NCBI RefSeq assembly: GCF_014873535.1
Contig: NZ_JADBEF010000001.1
Location: forward strand, 2,480,001 to 2,544,000
Length of the DNA stretch: 64,000 bases
DNA from: Nonomuraea africana
GTDB lineage: Bacteria; Actinomycetota; Actinomycetes; Streptosporangiales; Streptosporangiaceae
Direction of reading: 5' to 3'
A model generated the notes under the pieces. It did no database searches and had not been told where the DNA came from. It saw only the letters and a program-made list of their open reading frames with translations. The first letter of the stretch is position 1; each line of letters begins with the position of its first letter. Below, in pieces: positions 14,160 through 23,350 of this stretch. Both the position numbers and the translations under genes were made by a program.

Positions 14160-16658
14160 ATGAGGAAGCTGATCTCCTTATTCGTCGCCGTGCTGATCTG
14201 TGCCATGTGGCAGCCACCCGCGGGCGCCGAGCCGGCCGTGCCGGTCGAGCGGCACGGCCTGCGCGGCGACTACCACCTCTCGACCGGACCTGGCAGGTTC
14301 GACTTCGGCGAGCTCAAGGCCTCCGTCGTCGACCCGAACCTCGAGCTGGCCGACCTGAACCCGGTGCTCAAGGAGCTCACCGGCAGGGAGGACGACGTCA
14401 CCGTCCGCTGGACCGGGCGGATCAGGCCGGCCCACTCCGAGACCTACACCTTCTCCATGATCGGCGACAACGGCTTCAGGCTGTGGGTGGACGGCAGGCT
14501 GCTCATCGACAACTGGCAGGACGTGTGGGACGTCGAGAAGGTCGGCGCCCCCATCGCCCTGGAGGGCGGCCGCGCGTACGACATCAAGGTGGAGTACTTC
14601 GAGCACTTCGGCGGCGCCCACCTGCGGCTGCGCTGGCAGAGCCCGAGCCTGGCCAAGGAGATCGTGCCGGCAGACGTCCTCTTCCTGCCCGAGGGCTTCG
14701 ACCCGCCGGGACCGGTCGAGGCGCAGGTGAGCGAGGCCGGCGACCGCGTGACGCTGACCTTCGACGAGCCGCTCGGCGCACTGCCCGCGGGCGTCCACGA
14801 GCACCTCGCGGTCACGGTGTCGGGCACCAGGTGGCCCGTGGAGTCCGCGACGGCGCAGGGCCAGTCGCTCGTGCTCGCGCTGGGCGCGAAGATCCCCAAG
14901 GCCGCGGGTCAGGGCGTGCGCGCCTCCTATGACGGGCACGGCGGCGTCACCGAGCCCTTCACCCGCGCCGTCGTGCTGAACCGCTCCGCCTACGTGCTGC
15001 AGACCAGGTGGTCGAAGGATGTGGACGCGGCCGGCCCGCTGCCGGAGTACCCCAGGCCGCAGCTGGTGCGGAACAGGTGGCGCAGCCTCAACGGCACCTG
15101 GCAGTTCGCCCCCGCCGAGGCGGGGGAGGCGCCGCCGACCGGACGCGACCTGGCCGAGCGGATCGTCGTGCCGTACCCGGTGGAGTCCACGCTGTCGGGG
15201 ATCGGCAGGCACGAGGAGCGCATGTGGTACCGCCGGACCTTCACCGTGCCGCGCTCGTGGCAGAAGGAGCGCGTGCTGCTGCACCTCGACGCCGTCGACT
15301 ACGAGTCGGTCGTCTACGTCAACGGCCAGAGGGTCGGCGCGCACAAGGGCGGCTACGACCGCTTCACCGTCGACGTGACCGACGCGCTCAGCGACAAGGG
15401 CGGGCAGGAGCTGGTCGTCGGCGTCCACGACCCGACCGACCCCGCGCGGCAGGCGCTCGGCAAGCAGCGGCTGAGCCCGGGCGGCATCATGTACACCTCC
15501 GCCTCCGGCATCTGGCAGAGCGTCTGGCTCGAGCCGGTCGCCGCCCAGCACATCACCTCGGTCGACACCACTCCCGACGTGGCCGGCCAGGCGCTGCGCG
15601 TGAAGGTGAACGGCACCGGCGGGCAGGCCGAGATCACCGCCCGCGCCGGCGACCGCGTCGTCGGCAGGGTCAGCGGCGCGGTCGGCGCCGAGCTGACGCT
15701 TCCCGTGCCGAACCCCAGGCTCTGGTCGCCCGACGACCCCTTCCTCTACGACCTGACCGTCGAGGTCGGCAAGGACAGGGTGCGGTCCTACTTCGGCATG
15801 CGCTCCATCGCGGTAGAGCAGGGCAGGATCCTGCTCAACGGCTCGCCCGTCTTCCAGCTCGGCCCGCTCGACCAGGGGTTCTGGCCCGACGGCATCTACA
15901 CCGCACCCACCGACGAGGCGCTCAGATTCGACCTGGAGGAGACCAAGCGCCTCGGCTTCAACGCCGTCCGCAAGCACGTCAAGGTCGAATCGGACCGGTG
16001 GTACCACCACGCCGACCGGCTGGGCCTGCTCGTCTGGCAGGACATGCCCGCCATGTTCGGCACCGGTGCCAGGCAGCAGTACGAGACCGAGCTCAGGCGC
16101 ATGGTCGACCAGCACCGCAGCAGCCCCTCGATCGTCATGTGGGTGCCGTTCAACGAGGGCTGGGGCCAGTACGACCAAGCACGCATCGCCGACCTGGTCA
16201 AGAGCTGGGACCCCTCCCGCCTGGTCGACAACATGAGCGGCATCAACTGCTGCGGAGCCGTCGACGGCGGCAACGGCGACATCATCGACTTCCACATCTA
16301 CCCCGGCCCCGGCAACCCTGGCAGGCCCACCGCGGCCAGGGCCCTGGTCCTCGGCGAGTACGGCGGGCTCGGCCTGCCGCTCATCGGCCACACCTGGTCG
16401 GGCGGCGGCTGGGGCTACGCCGTCGAACCCGACCGCAAGGCGCTCACCGACCGCTACGTCGGCATGAACGCCGAGCTGCGCAGACTGCACGCCTGCAACG
16501 GCCTCAGCGCGGCCATCTACACCCAGACCACCGACGTGGAGACCGAGCTCAACGGCCTGATCACTTATGACCGCGAGATCACCAAGCCGGACGTCCAGCG
16601 CATCCACGACGCCAACAAGGCGCTGACGGGCGAGCTCTCACCCTCGTGCGCGTCCTGA
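14160..16658 (+). CDS. Secreted PA14-GH2 family glycoside hydrolase
   Basis: The 832-residue protein has a signal peptide (1-23, ending GAEPA), a PA14 carbohydrate-binding domain (about 30-190), and then GH2 sugar-binding, immunoglobulin-like and TIM-barrel domains (about 300-820). The general acid/base is Glu666 in FNEGWGQ and the nucleophile is Glu733 in VLGEYGG. GH2 members include beta-galactosidases, beta-glucuronidases, beta-mannosidases and, in Streptomyces, beta-galactofuranosidases. The YtfQ-like transporter in the same operon favours the last. ATG 14160 is preceded by GGAAGGAG at 14147-14154. It is the first gene of a five-gene operon divergent from DeoR. Confidence 0.87.
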   Translation: MRKLISLFVAVLICAMWQPPAGAEPAVPVERHGLRGDYHLSTGPGRFDFGELKASVVDPNLELADLNPVLKELTGREDDVTVRWTGRIRPAHSETYTFSMIGDNGFRLWVDGRLLIDNWQDVWDVEKVGAPIALEGGRAYDIKVEYFEHFGGAHLRLRWQSPSLAKEIVPADVLFLPEGFDPPGPVEAQVSEAGDRVTLTFDEPLGALPAGVHEHLAVTVSGTRWPVESATAQGQSLVLALGAKIPKAAGQGVRASYDGHGGVTEPFTRAVVLNRSAYVLQTRWSKDVDAAGPLPEYPRPQLVRNRWRSLNGTWQFAPAEAGEAPPTGRDLAERIVVPYPVESTLSGIGRHEERMWYRRTFTVPRSWQKERVLLHLDAVDYESVVYVNGQRVGAHKGGYDRFTVDVTDALSDKGGQELVVGVHDPTDPARQALGKQRLSPGGIMYTSASGIWQSVWLEPVAAQHITSVDTTPDVAGQALRVKVNGTGGQAEITARAGDRVVGRVSGAVGAELTLPVPNPRLWSPDDPFLYDLTVEVGKDRVRSYFGMRSIAVEQGRILLNGSPVFQLGPLDQGFWPDGIYTAPTDEALRFDLEETKRLGFNAVRKHVKVESDRWYHHADRLGLLVWQDMPAMFGTGARQQYETELRRMVDQHRSSPSIVMWVPFNEGWGQYDQARIADLVKSWDPSRLVDNMSGINCCGAVDGGNGDIIDFHIYPGPGNPGRPTAARALVLGEYGGLGLPLIGHTWSGGGWGYAVEPDRKALTDRYVGMNAELRRLHACNGLSAAIYTQTTDVETELNGLITYDREITKPDVQRIHDANKALTGELSPSCAS

Positions 16659-16672
16659 TAGGAAGGAACCTG

Positions 16673-17740
16673 ATGACCCCCCACCCCCGTGCGGCGGCCC
16701 TGGCGCTGGCCGTACTCCTGGCGGCCGCAGGGTGCGCCAAGGCCGAGCAGAGCGCGAGCCCGCCCAGCCCCGCGAGCACCGCGGGGCAGCAGGTCGTGCA
16801 GTCGTCCAGCGGCACGGCCGGGCCCACGTGCACGCTGCAGCGGTTCGGCGGACAGAAGTTCGACCTCAAGAGCGCGGTCGTCGGCTTCTCCCAGTCGGAG
16901 AAGGAGGCCAACCCGTTCCGCATCGCCGAGACCAAGTCGATCAAGGACGAGGCGGCCAGGCTCGGCATCGCCCACCTCAAGGTCACCAACGCCCAGTCGC
17001 AGTTCTCCAAGCAGATCACCGACGTGCAGCAGCTCATCGCCCAGGGCGCGCAGCTGCTGGTGATCGCGCCGCTGAACTCCGACGGCTGGGAGCCGGTGCT
17101 CCAGCAGGCGGCGGCCAAGAAGGTGCCGATCATCACGGTCGACCGCAAGATCAACGCCAGGGCCTGCACCGACTACCTGACGTTCATCGGCTCCGACTTC
17201 TACGAGCAGGGCAAGCGCGCGGCCGACCGGATGATCGAAGCGCTCGGCGGCAAGGGCAAGGTCGCCATCCTGCTCGGTGCGCCCGGCAACAACGTCACGA
17301 CCGAGCGGACGGCCGGCTTCAAGGACCGCGTCAAGGAGAAGGCGCCCGGCATCCAGATCTCCTTCGAGCAGACCGGCGAGTTCGCCCGCGAGAAGGGACA
17401 GCAGGTCACCGAGCAGCTCATCCAGTCCAACCCCGACATCAACGGCATCTACGCGGAGAACGACGAGATGGCGCTGGGCGCGGTCACCGCGCTCAAGGGC
17501 GCCGGCAAGGAGCCCGGCGACATCAAGATCGTCTCTATCGACGGCACCCGCAGCGCCGTCCAGGGCATCGTGGACGGCTGGCTCTACTCCGTCATCGAGT
17601 CGAATCCGCGCTTCGGCCCGCTCGCCTTCGAGACCGCGGGCAAGTTCCTGGAAGGCCGGCCCATCCCGGACAAGGTGATCATCTCCGACCGCGACTACGA
17701 CCAGAGCAACGCCAAGGACTCGCTCGGTGAAGCGTACTGA
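16673..17740 (+). CDS. Sugar ABC transporter substrate-binding lipoprotein, YtfQ-like
   Basis: The 355-residue lipoprotein has a lipobox LAAAGC with Cys21. A Ser/Thr/Gln-rich linker and a periplasmic-binding-protein fold follow (VVGFSQSEKEANPFRIAETKSIKDEA, seen in pieces; then VIAPLNSDGWEPVLQQA, ITVDRKI, IYAENDEMALGAV). The pattern VGFSQ...NPFR..ETKSIKDEA...GW..VL..A...VPII..DR closely follows YtfQ, the galactofuranose binding protein of enterobacteria. Start ATG 16673, with AGGAAGG upstream. It overlaps the ATPase gene by 14 bp. Related pentose or hexose specificity cannot be excluded. Confidence 0.87.
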   Translation: MTPHPRAAALALAVLLAAAGCAKAEQSASPPSPASTAGQQVVQSSSGTAGPTCTLQRFGGQKFDLKSAVVGFSQSEKEANPFRIAETKSIKDEAARLGIAHLKVTNAQSQFSKQITDVQQLIAQGAQLLVIAPLNSDGWEPVLQQAAAKKVPIITVDRKINARACTDYLTFIGSDFYEQGKRAADRMIEALGGKGKVAILLGAPGNNVTTERTAGFKDRVKEKAPGIQISFEQTGEFAREKGQQVTEQLIQSNPDINGIYAENDEMALGAVTALKGAGKEPGDIKIVSIDGTRSAVQGIVDGWLYSVIESNPRFGPLAFETAGKFLEGRPIPDKVIISDRDYDQSNAKDSLGEAY

Positions 17741-19268
17741 GCCGGTGCTGGAGGCCCGGGGAATCGTCAAGCGGTTCCCCGGGGTGCTCGCCCTCGACGA
17801 CGTCTCCCTCGCCCTGCGCGCCGGCGAGGTGCACGCCCTCGTGGGGGAGAACGGAGCGGGTAAGTCGACCCTGATCAAGGTGTTCACCGGAGTCCACCGG
17901 CCGGACGAGGGGACCCTGCGCTACCGGGGCGCCGACACGGGCTTCGCCACCCCGATGGAGGCGCAGCGGGCCGGGATCTCCACCATCTACCAGGAGGTCA
18001 ACCTCGTCCCGATGATGAGCGTGGCCCGCAACCTGCTGCTCGGCCGCGAGCCACGCGGCCGCCTCGGCGTCATCGACACCGCCAGGCTGTACGGCGAGGC
18101 CGAGCGCCTCCTGGCGGGCTACGGCGTCGAGACCGACGTCAGGCGGCCCCTGCGCACGCTCGGCATGGGCGCGCAGCAGATGGTCGCGCTGGCCAGGGCC
18201 GTCTCGGTGGACGCCCGCGTGGTCATCATGGACGAGCCCACCTCCTCGCTGGAGCCACGCGAGGTCGAGACGCTGTTCGGGGTGATCAGGCGGCTGCGTG
18301 AGCAGGGCATCGCGGTCGTCTACGTCAGCCACCGGCTCGACGAGCTCTACCGGGTCTGCGACCGGGTGACGGTGCTGCGCGACGGCCGCGTCGTGCACAC
18401 GGGCGCCATCGAGGGGCTGGAGCGGTTGAGGCTCATCTCGCTGATGCTCGGCCGCGACCTCGGCGAGATCCGCGCCGAGGGCTCCACCAGGTTCACCCGC
18501 CGCGCCGCGTCGGGCGAGGCCGCCGGCAACGGCCGCCGGCCGCTGGTCGAGGCGCGCGGTCTCACCAGGCGGCACGTCCTGTCGGGCGTCGACGTCAGCG
18601 TCCGCGAGGGCGAGGTCGTCGGGCTCGGCGGCCTGCTCGGCGCGGGCCGCAGCGAGACCGCCAAGGCGATCGTCGGAGCGCTCCCGCTGGACGGCGGGCA
18701 GGTCCTCGTCGCTGGACGGCCCCTGCGCGGCGGCTCCACCTCGCTCGCCATCAGGGCGGGGATCAGCCTGCTGCCCGAGGACCGCAAGGCCGAGGGCATC
18801 GTGCCGACCCTCTCGGTCCGGGAGAACATCGCGCTGGCCGCGCTGCCCGCCCTGGCGACGGCGGGGGTCGTGTCCGAGGCCAGGATCGACCGCGTGGTGG
18901 AGATCTTCATGCGGCGGCTGCGGATCAAGGCGGCCTCGCCGTACCAGCTGGTGTCGGAGCTGTCGGGCGGCAACCAGCAGAAGGTGCTGCTGGCCAGGTG
19001 GCTGGCGGTGCGGCCCAAGGTGCTGCTGCTGGACGAGCCCACGCGCGGCATCGACGTCGGCGCCAAGGCCGAGGTGCAGGCGCTCATCGACGAGCTGGCG
19101 GGGGAAGGGCTCGGCGTGCTGCTCATCTCCTCCGACCTGGAGGAGCTGGTCGAGGGGGCCGACCGGATCCTCGTCCTGCGCGAGGGCGCGGTCGCCGGGG
19201 AGCTGTCGGGCGACGAGGTGACCGAGGAGAGGATCATGGAGACGATCGCGGAGCAGTCCGATGAATGA
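17727..19268 (+). CDS. Sugar ABC transporter ATP-binding protein, YtfR-like
   Basis: The 513-residue tandem ATPase energises the sugar permease. Domain 1 has Walker A GENGAGKST (40-48), signature MGAQQ and Walker B VVIMDEPTSSLEP. Domain 2 has the usual modified Walker A GLLGAGRSET, signature LSGGNQQKV and Walker B VLLLDEPTRGIDVG. It is closely similar to the orphan ATPase at 11704 (shared REPRGR..GLID/GVID, GRSETA.AI.GA, SELSGGNQQKVLLARWLA). Coupling is by overlap with both neighbours (14 bp upstream, 8 bp downstream). GTG 17727 is the first start, and an alternative GTG lies at 17745. Confidence 0.92.
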   Translation: MKRTEPVLEARGIVKRFPGVLALDDVSLALRAGEVHALVGENGAGKSTLIKVFTGVHRPDEGTLRYRGADTGFATPMEAQRAGISTIYQEVNLVPMMSVARNLLLGREPRGRLGVIDTARLYGEAERLLAGYGVETDVRRPLRTLGMGAQQMVALARAVSVDARVVIMDEPTSSLEPREVETLFGVIRRLREQGIAVVYVSHRLDELYRVCDRVTVLRDGRVVHTGAIEGLERLRLISLMLGRDLGEIRAEGSTRFTRRAASGEAAGNGRRPLVEARGLTRRHVLSGVDVSVREGEVVGLGGLLGAGRSETAKAIVGALPLDGGQVLVAGRPLRGGSTSLAIRAGISLLPEDRKAEGIVPTLSVRENIALAALPALATAGVVSEARIDRVVEIFMRRLRIKAASPYQLVSELSGGNQQKVLLARWLAVRPKVLLLDEPTRGIDVGAKAEVQALIDELAGEGLGVLLISSDLEELVEGADRILVLREGAVAGELSGDEVTEERIMETIAEQSDE

Positions 19269-20190
19269 GCGCGCCTTACGGTGGGCCCGCGACTACGGCG
19301 TCTACGTCGCGGTCGCGGTCCTGCTGCTGTTCAACGTGCTGTTCACGCCCTACTTCCTGGACGCGGCCAACTTCCGCACCCAGCTGGTCCAGGTCACCCC
19401 CATCGTGATCGTCTCGCTCGGCATGGCGCTGGTCATCGGCACCCAGGGCATCGACCTGTCCGTCGGCTCGGTGATGTCGCTGGCCGCGGCGCTGGTCGTG
19501 CTCTACCTCGGGTACGGCGCGCTGCCCGCCCTGCTGGCCGCGCTGGTCGGCGGCGCGGTCTTCGGGGCGGCGGGCGGGGCGCTGGTCGCCTACGTCGGCG
19601 TGCAGCCCATCGTCGCCACGCTCGCCCTGCTGGTCGGCGTGCGCGGCGTGGCCAACGTCCTGGTGCCGCAGCTGGTGGAGTTCCGCAACCCCGACCTGAT
19701 CGCGCTGGGCAGCAGCGCGGTGCTGGGCGTGCCGGTGATCGTGCTGATCGCCGCCGCGCTCACGCTGGTGATGACCTTCCTGGTGCGCCGCACCACCTTC
19801 GGCCGCCAGGTCGTCGCCATCGGCGGCAACAGGGCCGCCAGCGAGCTGTCCGGCCTGCCGGTCAAGCGCGTGCTGCTGACCGTCTACGTCATCTCAGGAC
19901 TGCTCGCCGCGCTGGCCGGAGTGCTGGCCACGGCCAGGCTCCAGGCCAGCGACCCGACCTCGCTCGGCCTGTTCATGGAACTGTCGGCGATCACCGCGGT
20001 CGTGGTCGGCGGCACGCCGCTGACCGGCGGCCGCATCAGGGTGCTGAGCACGGTCATGGGCGCGCTGCTCATGCAGCTGCTGTCGGCGACGCTCATCAAG
20101 CACAACCTGCCGCAGTCGTGGACCCAGATGGTCCAGGCGGTCATCATCCTTGCCGCCGTGTACGCCACCAGGGAGCGGGGAACCCGATGA
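19261..20190 (+). CDS. Sugar ABC transporter permease (YtfT-like)
   Basis: The 309-residue inner-membrane permease of the BPD_transp_2 family has eight to ten hydrophobic helices. The family loop GIDLSVGSVMSLAAAL lies near residue 65 and the EAA-like region AIGGNRAASELSGLPVKRV lies near residue 185. It pairs with the next gene to form the heterodimeric channel, as YtfT and YjfF do. It overlaps the ATPase by 8 bp and the next permease by 4 bp (ATGA). Confidence 0.9.
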   Translation: MNERALRWARDYGVYVAVAVLLLFNVLFTPYFLDAANFRTQLVQVTPIVIVSLGMALVIGTQGIDLSVGSVMSLAAALVVLYLGYGALPALLAALVGGAVFGAAGGALVAYVGVQPIVATLALLVGVRGVANVLVPQLVEFRNPDLIALGSSAVLGVPVIVLIAAALTLVMTFLVRRTTFGRQVVAIGGNRAASELSGLPVKRVLLTVYVISGLLAALAGVLATARLQASDPTSLGLFMELSAITAVVVGGTPLTGGRIRVLSTVMGALLMQLLSATLIKHNLPQSWTQMVQAVIILAAVYATRERGTR

Positions 20191-21122
20191 ACTCCGAGAA
20201 GCTGAGCAGGACGCTCCAGCAGCACGGCGCGGTCATGGTGCTGGCCGTGCTGGTCATCGTGGGCAGCCTCGCCTTCGACACCTTCGCCACGGCGGGCAAC
20301 GCCGCCAGCGTCCTGGTCTCCTCCTCCTTCCTGGCGATCATCGCGATCGGCATGACGTTCGTCATCATCAGCGGCGGGATCGACCTGTCCGTGGGCTCGC
20401 TGTTCGTGCTCGGCGGGGTGCTGGCCGCCTACGGCTCGCAGTACGGCCTGCTCGTCGCCCTGGTCCTGCCGCTGGCCGCCTGCGGGCTGGTCGGGCTGGC
20501 GCAGGGACTGATCATCGCCAGGACCGGCATGGCGCCCTTCATCGTCACGCTGGCGGGCCTGCTCGGCGTGCGCGGCCTCATGCTGGCCATCTCCGACGAG
20601 GGCGCCACGACCTACCTGGTGAAGGACGCCGCCTTCGCCTCGCTCGGCCTGACCTACCCCGTCTTCATCACGATCGGGCTGGCCCTGGCCGCGATGGTGC
20701 TCCTCCAGCGGACCGGTTTCGGGCAGAACGTCTACGCCGTGGGCGGCAACGAGCAGGCCGCCGCCCTGATGGGCGTGCCGGTCGCGCGCACGAAGGTGCA
20801 GGTCTACCTGATGTCGGGCCTGCTGGCAGGGCTCGCGGGAGCGCTCAACGCGGCCAGGCTGTCGTCGGGGGTGACCATCCTCGGCATCGGACTGGAGCTC
20901 GACGCGATCGCCGCCGTGGTGATCGGCGGCACGCTGCTGACCGGAGGCGCGGGCGGGATCACCGGGACCGTGGCGGGCGTGCTGCTGCTGGGGGTGATCC
21001 AGAGCCTCATCAACCAGGTCGGCAACCTGACCTCCTCCTTCCAGCAGGTGGTCAGCGGCGCCTTCCTGGCCCTGGTCGTGGTCGCCCAGCGCCTGCTCAG
21101 CAAGGCCCAGCGGCTGAACTGA
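20187..21122 (+). CDS. Sugar ABC transporter permease (YjfF-like)
   Basis: The 311-residue second permease of the operon belongs to the same BPD_transp_2 family. The conserved GGIDLSVGSLFVLGGVL and YAVGGNEQAAALMGVPVARTK loops are present. I start it at ATG 20187, which overlaps the previous stop in ATGA. A longer open frame runs through the previous gene out of phase and is not coding. Two distinct permeases plus one ATPase and one lipoprotein reproduce the YtfQRT-YjfF gene order. The operon ends here, 6 bp from the convergent pirin gene. Confidence 0.9.
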   Translation: MNSEKLSRTLQQHGAVMVLAVLVIVGSLAFDTFATAGNAASVLVSSSFLAIIAIGMTFVIISGGIDLSVGSLFVLGGVLAAYGSQYGLLVALVLPLAACGLVGLAQGLIIARTGMAPFIVTLAGLLGVRGLMLAISDEGATTYLVKDAAFASLGLTYPVFITIGLALAAMVLLQRTGFGQNVYAVGGNEQAAALMGVPVARTKVQVYLMSGLLAGLAGALNAARLSSGVTILGIGLELDAIAAVVIGGTLLTGGAGGITGTVAGVLLLGVIQSLINQVGNLTSSFQQVVSGAFLALVVVAQRLLSKAQRLN

Positions 21123-21128
21123 CCGCCG

Positions 21129-22046
21129 TCAGCGGACCCGGCCGCGCGGTTTGAGCCGGGCGGTCGGGAGCGCGGGGGCGGGCAGCGGGTCGCCGTCGGC
21201 GACCGTGCCGAACAGCGCCCCCTCCGACCACTCCTTGCGGAACGCCTCGATCTCCTCGTGCGAGCGGCCCACGAAGTTCCACCACATCACGATCTGCTCC
21301 TCGAACGGCTCGCCGCCGATCAGCAGCAGCCGTCCTCTCCCCGACACGGGCACCGAGGAGCGCCCCTGACCGAGGTAGAGCAGCGGACCCACGGGAAGCG
21401 CGGTCTCGTCGACGGTCAGCGATCCGGTCAGCGTCAGCACGGCGTGCTCGAACCCTGGCGCCAGCGGCAGCTCGGCCAGGCCGTCGACCGACACCTCGGC
21501 GCCCACCAGCGGCGTGTACGCGCCGGCGGGCGAGCGCACCCCGTCGAAGGCACCCATGAGGACCGTCGCCTCGTAGGAGGCGCCGCGCGCCACCGGCAGG
21601 TCGGCGTGATGCTCGAAGCCCGGCGGCACCTGCCTGGCGTGGTCGGGCAGCGCCACCCACAGCTGCACGCCGTGCAGCTCCATCTCGGGAGAGCGCTCCG
21701 AGTGCGAGATGCCCCGCCCCGCCGTCATCAGGTTGAGCTGGCCCGGCCGTACCAGCTGGAGGCTGCCCAGGCTGTCGCGGTGGACGACCTCGCCCGACAC
21801 CAGCCAGGTGACGGTCTGCAGGCCGGTGTGCGGGTGCGGTGGCACGCTCATCGCGGTCGTCTCGGGACCGTAGTGGTCGACGAAGCACCACGCGCCCACC
21901 ATGCGCCTGCCCACGGCGGGCAGCGTGCGGGTCACCGTCATGGCGCGCGGCCCGCCGAGGGCGACCTGGTGGCCCGTCACCAGCTCACGCACCGGCTCGC
22001 CCGCCGCGCACACCAGCTCGCGCGGGTCCTGCTCCACGTTGCTCAC
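21129..22046 (-). CDS. Pirin-family bicupin protein
   Basis: The 305-residue protein has the pirin N-terminal metal site HPHTGLQTV (His71, His73) and SHSE (His115, Glu117). These are the 3-His/1-Glu ligands expected for Fe(II) in the N-terminal cupin. The second cupin is present without an obvious metal site, as in other pirins. Proposed roles of pirins are quercetinase-like oxygenase or redox co-regulator. The GTG start lies about 10 bp from the left end of a TnpB element. The MBL-fold gene on the far side of the element is on the same strand, so the two may have been one operon. Confidence 0.88.
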   Translation of the reverse strand: MSNVEQDPRELVCAAGEPVRELVTGHQVALGGPRAMTVTRTLPAVGRRMVGAWCFVDHYGPETTAMSVPPHPHTGLQTVTWLVSGEVVHRDSLGSLQLVRPGQLNLMTAGRGISHSERSPEMELHGVQLWVALPDHARQVPPGFEHHADLPVARGASYEATVLMGAFDGVRSPAGAYTPLVGAEVSVDGLAELPLAPGFEHAVLTLTGSLTVDETALPVGPLLYLGQGRSSVPVSGRGRLLLIGGEPFEEQIVMWWNFVGRSHEEIEAFRKEWSEGALFGTVADGDPLPAPALPTARLKPRGRVR

Positions 22047-22068
22047 GAGAGACCTACAGCGTGGAGGC

Positions 22069-22086
22069 CCCGTCCTTCAGGGCGGG
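22069..22086 (+). repeat. Left-end subterminal hairpin of TnpB element
   Basis: CCCGTCC (22069-22075) and GGGCGGG (22080-22086) pair with one G-T wobble around TTCA. Such hairpins are recognised by the Y1 transposase in the IS200/IS605 family. Confidence 0.65.
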
Positions 22087-22156
22087 AAGGAAATGCGGTG
22101 CAGAGGGGCACTTCGATCTCCAGATTTTGTCGGTGGCGGTCGGTAGGTTGATCGGC

Positions 22157-23350
22157 ATGCCCCGCTACCGCCTTCAGCCGACGCCTGCCCAGGAGCAGGT
22201 GCTGGCCGAGCATTGCGGGCACGCCCGGTTTGTGTGGAATCTGGCCGTGGAGCAGCACCGGCACTGGAAGCTCGGACGTAAGAGCGCGCCGGGCTTCGCC
22301 GAGCAGTGCCGTCAGCTGACGGAGGCTCGGGCGGCGTTCGCGTGGCTGCGCGCCGGATCGATCATCGTCCAGCAGCAGGCGCTCAAGGACTTCGCCCAGG
22401 CGACGGCCAACTACTTCGGCCACAGCCACCGCAAACCGACGTGGCGCAGGCGCGGGCAAAGTGAAGGCTTCCGCATCGTCGCGGTCAGGCCCGCCGACGT
22501 GCGGCGGCTGTCTCGCCACGTGGGCGCGGTGAAGATCCCGAAGGTGGGGTGGGTGCGGTTTCGCTGGTCGCGCTCGGTCCCGGAAGGGGTGAAGTCCTAC
22601 CGGGTCACCCGGGATGCGGCGGGGCGCTGGCACCTCGCGTTCGCCGCCATCCCCGAGCCGATCCCCGCGCCCGGCACGGGCGCGGTGGTGGGCGTGGATC
22701 GGGGTGTCGCCGTGTCGGCGGCGCTGTCGACCGGCGAGCTGCTGCGCGCGCCTGCGCTGCGGGAGGCGGAACAGGCCCGGCTGGTGCGGTTGTCGCGGAG
22801 GCTGGCCCGAGCCGAGCGCGGCTCGAACCGCCGGGCGAAGGTCAAAGCCGCGATCGCCCGGCTCAAGGCGCGTGAGAGGGACCGGCGCAAGGACTGGGTC
22901 GAGAAGACCAGCACCGACCTGGCCCGGCGTTTCGATGTGATCGCCGTCGAGGATCTCAAGATTTCCAGCATGATCCGGTCGGCCAAGGGCACCCTGCGGG
23001 TGCCCGGCCGGAACGTCGCGGCCAAGGCGGGCTTGAACCGGGGCATCCTCGCCGCCGGCTGGGGCCGGCTCGTGCAACGTCTGGAGCACAAGGCACCCGG
23101 ACGGGTCGTGAAGATCAACCCTGCGTACACGAGCCAGCGTTGCTCGGCGTGCGGGATCGTGGATGCCAAGGCGCGCGAGAGCCAAGCCGCCTTTCGGTGC
23201 CGGTCCTGTGGATACGCCGCCAACGCCGACGTGAACGCGGCCAGAAACATACGCGATACCGCCGCAGGGCATGCGGTGGTTGCGCGGGGACGCTCCGGGT
23301 TGCCGGAGCGGACGAACCGCGAACCTCAACCTGTCCTCCTCACAGTGTAG
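22157..23350 (+). CDS. tnpB: TnpB RNA-guided endonuclease (RuvC, Cas12 ancestor)
   Basis: The 397-residue protein has the three RuvC-like catalytic acids: Asp181 (VGVDRGVAVS), Glu265 (IAVEDLKIS) and Asp358 (ANADVNAARNI). The zinc finger Cys329, Cys332, Cys348, Cys351 (CSACG, CRSCG) is also complete. The N-terminal helical region (ARFVWNLAVEQ) is conserved, so the nuclease looks intact. TnpB uses a guide RNA from the element's right end to cut the donor site and maintain the element. ATG 22157 is chosen because the upstream frame crosses the left-end hairpin. The 3' part of the gene probably overlaps the omega-RNA. Confidence 0.9.
   Translation: MPRYRLQPTPAQEQVLAEHCGHARFVWNLAVEQHRHWKLGRKSAPGFAEQCRQLTEARAAFAWLRAGSIIVQQQALKDFAQATANYFGHSHRKPTWRRRGQSEGFRIVAVRPADVRRLSRHVGAVKIPKVGWVRFRWSRSVPEGVKSYRVTRDAAGRWHLAFAAIPEPIPAPGTGAVVGVDRGVAVSAALSTGELLRAPALREAEQARLVRLSRRLARAERGSNRRAKVKAAIARLKARERDRRKDWVEKTSTDLARRFDVIAVEDLKISSMIRSAKGTLRVPGRNVAAKAGLNRGILAAGWGRLVQRLEHKAPGRVVKINPAYTSQRCSACGIVDAKARESQAAFRCRSCGYAANADVNAARNIRDTAAGHAVVARGRSGLPERTNREPQPVLLTV

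Noticed and set aside
14178..16607. An 809-codon open frame antisense to the GH2 gene
   Set aside because: High GC keeps the opposite strand open. The composition is abnormal, with no start context and no motifs.
19281..20186. An N-terminal extension of the second sugar permease
   Set aside because: It runs out of phase through the first permease gene. The real start is ATG 20187 in the ATGA overlap.
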